Shown here one piece after another: positions 1 to 12,128 of a stretch of 64,000 bases of DNA; position 1 is the first letter of the stretch; each line of letters starts with the position of its first letter. Under the pieces are notes generated by a model that did no database searches, was not told the DNA's origin, and worked only from the letters and a program-made list of their open reading frames with translations. The translations under genes and the position numbers were made by a program. This DNA comes from Ascidia mentula (lineage: Eukaryota; Chordata; Ascidiacea; Phlebobranchia; Ascidiidae), in contig OX387198.1 in assembly GCA_947561715.1 (NCBI GenBank), positions 4,154,001 through 4,218,000 of the forward strand, read 5' to 3'.

Positions 1-2088
1 CCTCTACAAGGGTTACCAAATGTCGTATTATATGCTCGCAGTGTGCATGATGACTTGTGTTGACAAATTGACTTGATTTTATCATATGAGTGTTCGGCGT
101 CACAATTCGTATCTTCCTTGGACTGTCGGCAATTTCTTTCGGAGCAATAATTACAAATGAAAAAGTTTTTGTATTGTTTGTGACACCGAAATTTAGGTGA
201 CAACTTCACCTTTTATTAACAAAATCTACGTTATCAAGGATGTGTTTACATTGTTATGGAGTAATTGTTTTTGACTCTCACTGCTCTGCACTCGATAAGC
301 TATGTTGATACATTTACGCAGTTTTTTAAATACTTTCCATTATTTCACTCTAACGATCCCACGACCATGAAAAAGAACGAATCTGCACCGGGTCTAAATG
401 CAGGAAACTGTTTTACGTACACTGTGTAGGGTTCTTTCCTTCCATAGAAAGCAGATTCCACCTCAATAACCTCATTCTCTGAACAGTCAAGCGTTCTTTT
501 ACTGCCTTGACAAACTGTTTGTAACAAATCCTTGGTAAACTTCATTATTACAAGTTTAAAATTTAGTGCAAAAATTAGTAAAAAAACAATAATGATAGAA
601 ACATTTGAAACGCCTTTTTCCTTAATTAAACAACCAATAATACATGCAGTTAAATGAGCATCAAGTTTCAATGTGCACAGTCCAAAATTACTCACAAAGA
701 ATGGCAGACGATTAGCGTCAAAGCGATTTTTATTAAAATTGATACAATAACATTAATTTTGCCTTAACGGCATTGTCAGTTTATGTGCATTGACATTGTA
801 CTGTGCCTATTAATAGATAAATAAATGTTTTGAACATGGTATATCGTAAATAGAGCGACTCAAACTATACACCCAGAAATTTTCAATTCACTCACCGATG
901 CAGCGATGTTTGTTTCCATTTTGCCAACAGTTGTCACTCGTGTCGCCGATATCTACAAACAATTGCAAAGAAAACAAAACATTTTGAGGGAATGCCATAT
1001 ATTTGGATTTTGAATGTATGAAGTGACCTAAAGCTAGTTATTGTATATCATCTCAAGTAAGAAGGTCAAAGTTTGCAGAAAGTCGTGATGAACAAACTAT
1101 ATTATTGGCAATTTTTTAACAATCACAAATTTTTTAATTATTAGTAAGCTATGTTTTGTACTAAACTTACCTGTATTTCCAGCGCAAGTATAATTAACTT
1201 CGATATATTTAGCGGTTCCAACACAAGGATCGCCGGCAGGAAGAAAGTCACTTTCCGACAGAGTACATTGTGTTCTGCTGTTGCAAATTGTTTTCAATTT
1301 TTCCCCAGATCCTGGTTGTTCGCAGTTTGTTTCTTTATAAAGGGATGTTGAATTACAAACTCTGAAAAAGAACCAGAGGAAACGCATTAGTTCCTACAGC
1401 AACAGTCTATGCAAGTTATTGCGAGGTGAATACTGTTCGATTTTTGTCATCTGGTTTTGTTAAAAAAACGTATTTTTGCAGTAACCACAAGTAAATGGTC
1501 ATTGTTGTTGAACTAACAAAATCAAAATTTATCTGATTACTTAAATTACACTTACTCTGAGAATGGATGTTTCCGTCCGAAAAACCCAGAATTTACTTTG
1601 ATTCTGGTATCACTGGGACATGTTATCTGTAGAGACGAGTGTTTACAAACTAAAAACACAAGAATTTAATTAAACTCGAGTTTCCACAAACTGAAAATAA
1701 AACAATATAACGAAATATGTAAGAATTGCATGACCAACCATGCATAAATTACCACGACGCAAACGGTCACAATCTCGTTCTTTGGATCGTTGGTTTGTCT
1801 TTGTTTGCGCTGCAACAAAAGTATAACATGCAAAATATGTTGTTCTTTTATTGTTAAATAGAATAAGAAATTACACATAACAAGGACGCTTTTTACCACA
1901 AATAAATGTGCATGCATACTGCAGTGAATGTATAAGAACAAGAACGCATTCTTGGAGTCCAAACTATGACAAATGTTTTGATAGTTTTTTGGTCTTTGAA
2001 CAAGAATGCGTGAAATACTTAATGTAATCGTACCTTGAACTGAACTTGCAAACATAATCACACATATTATTGTAATAAGTAACTTCAT
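1..2088 (-). CDS. Partial lectin-adhesion GPCR, gene 1 (5' exons; continues beyond left edge)
   Basis: Five-prime part of a cell-surface receptor transcribed leftward. The start Met at 2088-2086 opens a signal peptide (MKLLITIICVIMFASSVQG, exon 2088-2034). SUEL/rhamnose-binding lectin domain 1 follows in two exons (1649-1556 and 1361-1171, with DPCVGTAKYIEVNYTC near its end). Then come a small linker exon (952-896, CWQNGNKHRC) and lectin domain 2 (514-421, VESAFYGRKEPY; then about 150 to the window edge). The exons match gene 2 (10426-6089) almost base for base, so the missing part should hold GAIN/GPS and seven helices. One difference matters: the acceptor AG of the last visible exon reads AA here (plus-strand T at 151), whereas gene 2 keeps AG. 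Unless another AG is used, lectin domain 2 is mis-spliced. The domain calls are firm; whether the gene still works is doubtful. Confidence 0.75.
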
Positions 2089-3772
2089 ATTCAAATGTTT
2101 TTACGTCGGCTTCGACAACAAATCTACTACAACCCCAACGTTTCCTTGCATGTGATGACAAAGATAGAAAATACTGATTTAATCTTCCTGCATTTGCTAT
2201 CGATCCTCAGCCATACTGTAACAAACACTACTGCCTGTTTTTATTGCAATGTAACGCAAATGAGATCCACCTGTACACAAATAATTTGCACACGAGCATA
2301 GAGAGTATAAACAACACCCACTGACGTCAATGTTTGGAACAATCCTACCGAGAATAAACACCACCCATGGAAACAAAACATGTTATCAGGAGCTGCCTTC
2401 GTTGGTAGATGGTATTCCTGTTGTTTAAACCGATTCTGCTTGGGATGTAGGGAAATTCAATACCTGTGTTAATCTATAATAATTATTCTATCTTAAGGAT
2501 TTTTAAGCATAAAAAACAAATGATAATAAAATAAAATTAACAATATAGTCCATACAGCTGATGTAAGTTTGTTTTAGCAGACGTTACGATTATTAATCTA
2601 TCATTAGCATCGTTACCATACATACCAGTCACAACTCTACCCGTTAGTACAGAACTGTTGCCATTTTCATCTATAATGTGATGCAACTAACCGTAGGAAT
2701 CAATCTAGTTTTCATCTATAGAAGTACTTGACAAAGAAGTCACGAAACGCCATGACGTCGACATTCCAGGCAAAAACCCTACAAAGGATGATACAAAAGG
2801 CCCCCTGCATTAGATATGATTTTGTGTGGTTTTGTTACTGTTAACATGGTTTCCTGCTTTTATGATACGTTCTTTTATGATAATTATGATACGTATCTTG
2901 CATGTACAGTGTGAAGGTAATTGATTAGTCATAATACAAAACGAACTATTGTCGTGACAACATCGTTCGTGCAAAATCTCCGTGCAAATCTGACTATAAT
3001 CCTGATCCAATAAAACTAAACTCACGACGCAAATGTAAAAAATTCCAACCTTTGTTTGTTCCGATTATTTTTGTTTAAACTTATAGGCATGAAACCAATG
3101 AGCATCACGTGGGCCACAATTTGTCAAAAGAAAACCTGTTTATTTGTCAAAAATTGCGAAAGAAACCTCACATATGCAAATCAATTCAAAAAAATTCACA
3201 CGGCAAAGATAAAGCAAGCGCAGTATGAAAAACTGCGATACAAATGAAATTGAGGCGATTGAATTTTTTACATACACAGTCACAAAAATAAATAAAAACA
3301 AATCTGGTAAAATAGGAAGTGAAAATTAAGCATGGCTTTTTACATTGAATCACACTTTTGCATAAATCACTTATTTACAATTTTTTTAATTAAGATCAAT
3401 TAAACTAAATTCCATTATTCAGTGATTTGCACTATAAGTGGCTTGAACACTAGTTGTGTACGAGAGCTACGCTCAACAAGAACCCATTGGTTAGATAAGA
3501 TTTGTGGCTTGGATATCCTGGGTTCAAATCCAGGTGTGGTAAAAATAATCTAAACAAGGGACAGGATAAAAAAATCACATTCGTTTTATGAAAGCTGGTA
3601 AGCATACAAATATTTGGAAAAAGTGAAGTGTTTGGACATATCATCAATATACTTGTGCTGTTATTAATATGAAATGCAAATGGGGATTATTGAGCGGTTT
3701 ATGTTTTCTGTCTGTTGAGATTACAGCAATAGAAAAGTTACAGGTTTCTTTGGACGCAATAATGTGGTTATT
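2089..3772. other. Spacer between gene 1 and an orphan 3' fragment
   Basis: This stretch lies upstream of gene 1 on the minus strand. It is a close copy of 10427-12128 and a weaker copy of 16607-17747, so it belongs to the tandem duplication unit. It should contain the gene 1 promoter, but I see no convincing TATA box or other named element. A tRNA-like sequence lies at 3486-3545. Open frames on both strands here are short and not conserved in frame between the copies. Confidence 0.6.
3486..3545 (+). repeat. tRNA-like (SINE-like) sequence, copy 1
   Basis: A box-A-like TTGGTTAGATAA (about 3487) and a box-B-like GGTTCAAATCC (3521-3531) sit at about tRNA spacing, and the B box is inside a short T-arm-like stem. 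The 5' acceptor strand is missing: nothing pairs with the 3' TGTGGTA. It is therefore a degenerate tRNA or the head of a short tRNA-derived element, not a functional tRNA gene. A copy lies at 11860-11919. Confidence 0.35.
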
Positions 3773-4905
3773 CTAGTGGCTGCTGAACTGAATGCTGGAA
3801 AAAGTTGTTCCAACTACTTCTCTTACTTCCACCGACATAACGCAATATACGAGAAATATAAAGAATCCTTGCAACCCATTCACTGCCAAGTTGGTGTACA
3901 TGAAAAACACGTTGCTTTCAGTCGAACCAATACCTGTAAAGCAAAACGTTGGTTTAAAATATTCACAGATCACAAATCTGGAAGTAAAAATTTGGAATTC
4001 GTTAGTGGTAAAAACTTATGAAAATCGAAAATGATCTAAAATGAAATAATTACCTACGAACATTCCAATCACTAAAGGAATTCCTGTGACTGGGATCAAC
4101 AGAAGCATCATCTTTGCCACGTGAGCCACCTCTGGTAGCATCATACGCTTCAGGACCTCGGCGTTTGACATTCGATGCGCAGGTCGTGGTTTCCTGCACC
4201 TTAGACAGAGACTGAAGACAGCCACGTGGATCAAGACCAACAAGTTGACGGCGGCACAGAAGCAAATCGGACCAATCACCGTCCAGTAGAAGAGATGTGA
4301 TTGATGGTTGAGGAAGCAGCGACGCGTGTACTCGTACTTTGACGTTTGGAAACCTGCTTGGTAGACAACACTAGGTGTGAGGTAAGGAGGCAGAAATATG
4401 AAACCTAGGAGAGCTGTGACGGCCACGATGATAACGGGAATTCCCCAACCGACCACCAATCTTCCTACATCAATTCGAAACTCTTGGTAGCGGAAAATTG
4501 AAGGGCCTTGTTTGACGTTTTCATAGCAAGTGTCAGGCCTTCCACCAACATCCAGAACACTGTGAAAATGGGTTATTATTGTACATTGTGGAAATGGCGT
4601 GGAGGAAAATAAGTCCATGCCAAATTGAACACTGCATTTAATATATGTACTGATAAATTACAAAAGAATCCTAAGTATATTTGAATCAACTGCTTGGTCT
4701 AACGCTATAGACTGTTCAGACGAGAAAGACAGCATACGTTTACGTCATAATTTCACCTGAAGACAGCAGGAAGTAATGCAAGCATGCAGCCAGCACCTCA
4801 CACAGCTGTGGGTTCAACACTGCGGCTTCGTGAGTCAGATTAAATACATGCAAGAGAAGAAGGGCGAGCGCCAGGTTGATTTGGATGAAAGTGCGGTCGT
4901 TGTAA
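3773..4905 (-). pseudogene. Orphan 3' fragment of a lectin-adhesion GPCR (seven-helix exons only)
   Basis: Three exons match the 3' end of gene 3 (16606-12129): a truncated first-helices exon (about 4905-4757), the central helices exon (4559-4054, with WGIPVIIVAVTALLGFIF) and the last-helix exon (3933-3773). No signal, lectin or GAIN exons precede it. The first exon breaks off at about 4905 where hAT-like DNA begins. The central exon has a one-base deletion relative to gene 3 (around 4465), which shifts the frame to a stop close by. With its 5' part missing and its frame broken, it is a relic left by the tandem duplication. The matching segment at 13.26-12.13 kb is intact inside gene 3, which shows what was lost. 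Confidence 0.8.
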
Positions 4906-4990
4906 AATATTCGGCCGAAACCAAATAATTATTAAAACCTAGGTTTCGGCCAAATAAATTCGGCAAACCGAACTTTCGGTGCATCACTAA
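4903..4990 (-). mobile_element. Fragment resembling a hAT-type DNA transposon end
   Basis: Read on the minus strand, the segment starts TAGTGATGCACCGAAAG, which resembles termini of hAT-family non-autonomous elements, and is rich in alternating TTCGGC and GCCGAA words. It abuts the exact point at which the receptor exon is cut off (about 4905). No matching second terminus or target duplication was found nearby, so it may be a partial element or the edge of a rearrangement. Confidence 0.35.
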
Positions 4991-6088
4991 ATTTTATTGC
5001 TACGTCATATATTTCTAGACTTTATTTTGTCGTTTTGTGGAATCGTTTGTATACACCAACCGTTATATTCTAAAACAGGGCTTACAAAGTAGGGAAGGAA
5101 TTTATCTGGCCATCACACCTATTGTATGCAACTGTAAACGTCTTCTATTACTTCAGAGATGTTTAGCAGTTTCTCAATAACGCTCTCGGTAATTGCGTGA
5201 ATTATGCTGCTTTTTTTGGTAAAATAATCAGTTCTTAGAAAGTTCTCTGGATAAATATTGTATTCGATAATTTCACTCAGTCCCTCATAACAGCACATAA
5301 CGAAGTCTTCGATAGAAGTTTAAAGTTATTACAACTTGAAAGTGAAACATTGATTCAAAAATAGAATGTTGATTTTACCAAGAAAGAATGATTTTACAAA
5401 TACACACAGTGCTTTTTATGATCTCTGTACTGGGAGCTGATTGGTTGGTTTTATCACGTGATGTTATGTAACGCTTGAGATAACATAATACAAGAACGGA
5501 TACAGAATAGTAAACAATGGCGCATCATAGATATCTGATAAACAGAATGTTTTTTTTGTGGTTCACGAAGGTGCTTGTGCTGCAAAAGGCATGACGTTAC
5601 GATATCGGAGGTTCGCAAGAGTCACTGTAACACAACGATCAAATACTAAAATTTACACCATAGCCAGGCTGGATCACAAATATCTGTAATGATAATTGTT
5701 GTTACACAAGCATCAAAAATGCAGGCACAGTAAAGAACGGCACTTCTGCATTTGAAATTGATAAAACACAAATTTCTAGGATTAACAGTTCAGTCAAACA
5801 ACATAGCAAACACAGAAAGGTACATTCCACATTTTAAAACACTTAACTAAGAAATCTATGCGAATATTAACACTGTAATATAATGTAGTATTTCAATTTT
5901 CACATACAACAGAAACTAGCAGATCGCATCTGACTGTGAACGTTCAAACGGATTTCTATGTTTCACGACATGTCGATCTTTCTTTGTCTTGATGTTTTCG
6001 CACGTACAGAACAAAACACAAGCAAATCATTTGTCAATAACCTGTGATAGTGGGTTATGTAAATACAAGTGATGGACAAACAACATTT
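4991..6088. other. Unique spacer downstream of gene 2; one short minus-strand open frame
   Basis: This stretch is not shared with the other duplication copies. The only coding-like signal is a minus-strand frame from Met at 5298 to a stop at 5119 (59 residues, acidic with several Ile/Glu pairs, for example YEGLSEIIEYNIYPENF). It matches nothing I recognise and has no visible splice context, so it could be a decayed exon or chance. The rest holds no feature I can support. Confidence 0.4.
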
Positions 6089-9000
6089 CTAGTTGCTTTG
6101 ATTGTTGCGTTGTCTGTCTCCGCAGCAATGGCAACCGATGCAAGCAAGAATATGTTTTCTAATGTCTTTATTCATGACGCAGTAGAGCAAAAAAACGAAG
6201 AAACCTTGCAAACCATTGACCACACTGTGGATGTACATGAATACCTCGTTTGTGATCTCGTTTCCAATGCCTGTAAAACGGAAATGTTTGCAATCATCTC
6301 GAAACTGACTTTATGTATTTCTGATTACCAGTAAAAAAACCCAACGCCCAAGTTCCTCCCAGCGTGATGTAAAGAAGAAAAAATGATTTTGCACACTTCA
6401 AGACATTGGTGTGGTCAGACTCCTGTCCTCTTCTCTTCATCCTCGAAGATTTCAACATTATGTAGGATGTTTTTATTGCAATGATCAGGTTGATGAGAAG
6501 GACGAGAGCAAGAGGAGCGATGACGGTGAAGTAGAAGATGGGAGTGTTTGGAGCCAACCAACATCGATCGTACTTGGGAATTGGTGATGATTGGTTTTGA
6601 TATGTGTGGCATTGTTGGTAGAATGTTTGTGGTTGAATATAGAGACCGTAGATAAAACCTACGGAAGCTCCAAGACCAACAACTGCAGCAGGTATCATCC
6701 ATCCGATGGTCATTGATGTAACAAGTAGTTTGAACGAGGGAATGAATTGGAATTCGATAGGGTTTGATATTGCCACGAACAGACGTATTCCATCCGCAAG
6801 AAACCACATACCTTAAAAAAATCAACAACGTGTATTTGCCTCGTAATTGCAACCGCAAGAAATTTCAAGATTGTATTAGAGTTTAATCTCACCTGATGAT
6901 ATCAAGAAATAATGAGTGGCAACCGTTAAGGCCACGCATGGCTGATCATACATGACGACACGGTCGTGTACCAGGCTGGAAATGTGAAGCAGAAGAAGCG
7001 AGAATGACAAACTGATTTGAACCGGAACACGATCTCCACTGCGGTTGAAAAGGACAAGGATTGCAACAGTGAGCAGTAGAAAAAAAACGGATGTAGATTG
7101 TGTGACGTAGGTTGTTATCTGAAAATAAATTTGGTATTTGTTTCTGATGTCCAACTAAATATAACGGGATATTTTTACTAACCTTTACACCGTAAGGGAT
7201 AACTACGTGTTTGACAGCCATAAGGATGGTGAAAATAGAGAGGTGGTTACATTTGCACGTGACACGACCTGTTGTCTCATTACTGGAGGTGACGCATCCA
7301 CGATCAGAAAACCTTTTTGTTTCAGGATCAAGAAAAAAACACATTGGTTGCAATGACATCTTCGTTTGATTTTTGGTTTTCTTTCCTTCCTTAACAACCA
7401 TTCGACACGCGGAATCCATGGAAGATGATTGGACGTTATACGAGATGTTGCCTGGCAACCGTTGTACTTCTTTGGAGTTATTCAATGGTTGGCACCAACC
7501 GACAACGACTAAGTAAGTTGTGTTCACAGGGGCTATGGGAATAATTTGTGAGAGTTTTGGTGAATTTTGTAGCAAGGTCGTGGGTGTTGTGGTTCGGTTG
7601 CTTTTAAATTCAAATACTGCAGCAATAATAAGGGTGCAAGTATTTGTGTTTAGAGTGAATTTAACGTGTGTTGAACCGAGGTGTAGACTGGATGTGTAAT
7701 AGCTCATGTTTTGATTCACGAATTGGATACTTAGATAGGAATTCCCAAGTTTGTTAACCCCCTGATGTGATGAACTTGTAATTCTGGAAATATTCCACAG
7801 GATGGTTTCGATGTTGAGCAAATCGTCCGGGTTGCCTGGATCACTTCCAATGGCTGATTGCACCAATCCACCAACGTGAACTGCAATAGATTTTATTTAT
7901 TTAACCAACCAAAGTTTTAACAAATAGTTTATTGAGCAATCAATAATTTCAATGGCAAAATGCGATCATGTCAAAATGAGGGAGCCAGGTATATTTTCAA
8001 ACATTTTTTTCCTTGACAAACATTAGGAACGAGCAAATATTGAAATCACGCGCATAATACAATAGCTCACTGACACAGTTCGTTACATTTTGCAAACCAG
8101 GGGCGTGTTGCGGTTAACCTGAAGAGAATGGTAAAAGCCACCGATTGCAGGCGACCTATGAATTAATTTTTTTTCTCATGTATTTCTGATAGAAGGCATA
8201 TTGTTCTTGATGGTATGAATTTGATACCTTTGTATGGTTTGCATTTGTACTCCACATCTATATACTTCTTAGTGCCTCTACAAGGGTTACCAAATGTCGT
8301 ATTATATGCTCGCAGTGTGCATGATGACTTGTGTTGACAAATTGACTTGATTTTATCATATGAGTGTTCGGCGTCACAATTCGTATCTTCCTTGGACTGT
8401 CGGCAATTTCTTTCGGAGCAATAACTACAAATGAAAAAGTTTTTGTATTGTTTGTGACACCGAAATTTAGGTGACAACTTCACCTTTTATTAACAAAATC
8501 TACGTTATCAAGGATGTGTTTACATTGTTATGGAGTAATTGTTTTTGACTCTCACTGCTCTGCACTCGATAAGCTATGTTGATACATTTACGCAGTTTTT
8601 TAAATACTTTCCATTATTTCACTCTAACGATCCCACGACCATGAAAAAGAACGAATCTGCACCGGGTCTAAATGCAGGAAACTGTTTTACGTACACTGTG
8701 TAGGGTTCTTTCCTTCCATAGAAAGCAGATTCCACCTCTATGACCTCATTCTCTGAACAGTCAAGCGTTCTTTTACTGCCTTGACAAACTGTTTGTAACA
8801 AATCCTTGGTAAACTTCATTATTACAAGTTTAAAATTTAGTGCAAAAATTAGTAAAAAAACAATAATGATAGAAACATTTGAAACGCCTTTTTCCTCAAT
8901 TAAACAACCAATAATACATGCAGTTAAATGAGCATCAAGTTTCAATGTGCACAGTCCAAAATTACTCACAAAGAATGGCAGACGATTAGCGTCAAAGCGA

Positions 9001-10426
9001 TTTTTATTAAAATTGATACAATAACATTAATTTTGCCTTAACGGCATTGTCAGTTTATGTGCATTGACGTTGTACTGTGCCTATTAATAGATAAATAAAT
9101 GTTTTGAACATATCGTAATATCGTAAATAGAGCGACTCAAACTATACACCCAGAAATTTTCAATTCACTCACCGATGCAGCGATGTTTGTTTCCATTTTG
9201 CCAACAGGTGTCACTCGTGTCGCCGATATCTATAAACAATTGCAAAGAAGACAAAACATTTTGAGGGAATGCCATATATTTGGATTTTGAAAGTATGAAG
9301 TGACCTAAAGCTAGTTATTGTATATCATCTCAAGTAAGAAGGTCAAAGTTTGCAGAAAGTCGTGATGAACAAACTATATTATTGGCAATTTTTTAACAAT
9401 CACAAATTTTTTAATTATTAGTAAGCTATGTTTTGTACTAAACTTACCTGTATTTCCAGCGCAAGTATAATTAACTTCGATATATTTAGCGGTTCCAACA
9501 CAAGGATCGCCGGCAGGAAGAAAGTCACTTTCCGACAGAGTACATTGTGTTCTGCTGTTGCAAATTGTTTTCAATTTTTCCCCAGATCCTGGTTGTTCGC
9601 AGTTTGTTTCTTCATAAAGGGATGTTGAATTACAAACTCTGAAAAAGAACCAGAGGAAACGCATTAGTTCCTACAGCAACATACTATGCAAGTTATTGCG
9701 AGGTGAATACTGTTCGATTTTTGTCATCTGGTTTTGTTAAAAAACGTATTTTTGCAGTAACCACAAGTAAATGGTCATTGTTGTTGAACTAACAAAATCA
9801 AAATTTATCTGATTACTTAAATTACACTTACTCTGAGTATGGATGTTTCCGTCCGAAAAACCCAGAATTTACTTTGATTCTGGTATCACTGGGACATGTT
9901 ATCTGTAGAGACGAGTGTTTACAAACTAAAAACACAAGAATTTAATTAGACTCGAGTTTCCACAAACTGAAAATAAAACAATAAAACGAAATATGTAAGA
10001 ATTGCATGACCAACCATGCATAAATTACCACGACACAAATGGTCACAATCTCGTTCTTTGCATCGTTGGTATGTCTTTGTTTGCGCTGCAACAAAAGCAT
10101 AACATGCAAAATATGTTGTTCTTTTATTGTTAAATAGAATAAGAAATTACACATAACAAGGACGCTTTTTACCACAAATAAATGTGCATGCATACTGCAG
10201 TGAATGTATAAGAACAAGAACGCATTCTTGGAGTCCAAACTATGACAAATGTTTTGATAGTTTTTTGGTCTTTGAACAAGAATGCGTTGAATACTTGGAA
10301 ACTTATTATGTTAAAAATGCAATTTTTTGCACACATTTTGATTTCAACAATTTACTTTAATATAATCGTACCTTGAACTGAACTAGCAAACATAATCACA
10401 CATATTATTGCAATAAGTAACTTCAT
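6089..10426 (-). CDS. Lectin-adhesion GPCR, gene 2 (2x SUEL lectin, GAIN/GPS, seven helices)
   Basis: Complete ten-exon model giving 758 residues with consistent splice phases. Exons are 10426-10372 (signal peptide), 9925-9832 and 9638-9448 (SUEL lectin 1), 9229-9173 (linker), 8788-8695 and 8424-8228 (SUEL lectin 2), 7880-7183 (GAIN/GPS), 7118-6893, 6811-6329 and 6270-6089 (seven helices). The GPS has paired cysteines, CKCNHLS and a hydrophobic FTILMAV tail, so HL/S is the expected self-cleavage point. SUEL domains bind rhamnose or galactose in egg lectins and occur in latrophilins. This layout resembles latrophilin without olfactomedin and hormone-receptor domains. The C-tail is short and Cys-rich (CIGCHCCGD). 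The helix and GAIN sequences differ strongly from gene 3, whereas the lectin exons are close to it. Ligand and G protein are unknown. Confidence 0.85.
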
Positions 10427-12128
10427 ATTTGAATGTTTTTACGTCGGCTTCGACAACAAATCTACTTCAACCTAAAAGTTTCCTTGCATGTGATGACAAA
10501 GATAAAAAAATACTGATTTCATCTTCCTGCATTTGTTATCGATCCTCAGCCATACTGTAACAAAACACTACTGCCTGTTTTTTTTGCAATGTAACGCAAA
10601 TGAGATCCACCTGTACACAAATGCTTTGCACACGAGCATAGAGAGTTCAAAAAGACAACATGCACTGACGTCAATGTTTGGATCAATCCTACCGAGAATA
10701 AACACCACCCATGGAAACAAATCATGTTATCAGGTACTGCCTTCGTTGGTAGATGATATTCGTGTTGTTTAATCCGATTCTGCTTGGGATGTAGGGAAAT
10801 TCAATACCTGTGTTAATCTATAATAATTATTCTATCTTAAGGATTTTTAAGCATAAAAAACAAATGATAATAAAATAAAATTAACAATATAGTCCGTACA
10901 GATGATGTAAGTTTGTTTTAGCAGACGTTACAATTATTACTATATCATTAGTATCGTTACCATAGATACCAGTCACTACTCTACCCGTTATTACAGAACT
11001 GTTGCCATTTTCATCTATAATGTGATGCAACTCACCGTAGGAATCAATCTAGTTCTCATCTATAGATGTACTTAGAAGTACTTGACAAAGAAGTCACGAA
11101 ACGCCATGACGTCGACATTCCAGGCAAAAACAGTATAAAGGATGATACAAAAGGCCCCTTGCATTAGATATGATGTTGCAGGTGGTTTTCTTACTGTTAA
11201 CATGGTTTCCTGCTTTTATGATACGTTCTTTTATGATAATTATGATACGTATCTTACATGTACAGTGTGAAGGTGATTGATTAGTCATAATACAAAACGA
11301 ACTATTGTCGTGACAACATCGTTCGTGCAAAATCTCCGTGCAAATCTGCTTATAATCCTGATCCAATAAAACTAAAATCACGACGCAAATGTGTAAAATT
11401 CCGACCTTTCTTTGTTCCGATTAATTTTGTTTAAACTTATAGGCACGAAACCAATGAGCAACACGTGGGCAACTTGCCACATAAAGTAATTTGTCAAAAG
11501 AAAACCTGTTTCCGTTTATTTGTCAAAAATTGCGAAAGAAACTTCTCATGTGCAAATCAAGTCAAAAAAATTCACTCGGCAAAGATAAACCAAGCGCAAG
11601 TATGATCAACTGCGATACAAATGCCTAAGGCGATTGATTTTTTTACATACACAGGCACAAAAGTAAATAAAAACAAATCTGGTGAAATAGGAAGTGAAAA
11701 TTAAGCATGGCTTTTTGCATTGAATCACACTTTTGCATAAATCACTTATTTACAATTGTTTAATTAAGATAAAATAAACTAAGTTCCATTTTTCAGTGAT
11801 TTGCACTATAAGTGGCTTGAACACTAGTCGTGTACGAGAGCTACACTCAACAAGAGCCCATTGGTTAGATAAGATTTGTGGCTTGGATATCCTGGGTTCA
11901 AATCCAGGTGTGGTAAAAATAATCAAACAAGGGACAGGATAAAAAAATCACATTTGTTTTATGAAAGCTGGTAAGCATACAAGTGTTTGGACACATCATC
12001 AATATACTTGTGCTGTTATTAATATGTGGTTGCAAATGGGGTTTATTGAGCGGTTTATGTTTTCTGTCTGTTGGGAATACAGTAATAGAAAAGTTACAGG
12101 TTTCTTTGGACGCAATAATGTGGTTATT
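10427..12128. other. Spacer between gene 2 start and gene 3 end
   Basis: Close copy of 2089-3772, with small insertions and deletions. It contains the presumed gene 2 promoter and the gene 3 3' flank. A second tRNA-like copy lies at 11860-11919. No conserved open frame and no recognisable regulatory motif. Confidence 0.55.
11860..11919 (+). repeat. tRNA-like (SINE-like) sequence, copy 2
   Basis: Duplicate of the 3486-3545 sequence. Box-B-like GGTTCAAATCC is at about 11895-11905 and the box-A-like TTGGTTAG lies about 34 bases before it. It was carried by the tandem duplication and is not an independent insertion. Confidence 0.35.

Noticed and set aside
3486-3545. Functional tRNA gene
   Set aside because: No acceptor stem and no proper anticodon arm; only internal-promoter-like boxes.
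6044-6334. Plus-strand frame of 96 residues
   Set aside because: Antisense to the last-helix exon of gene 2, which has correct splice sites and family similarity.
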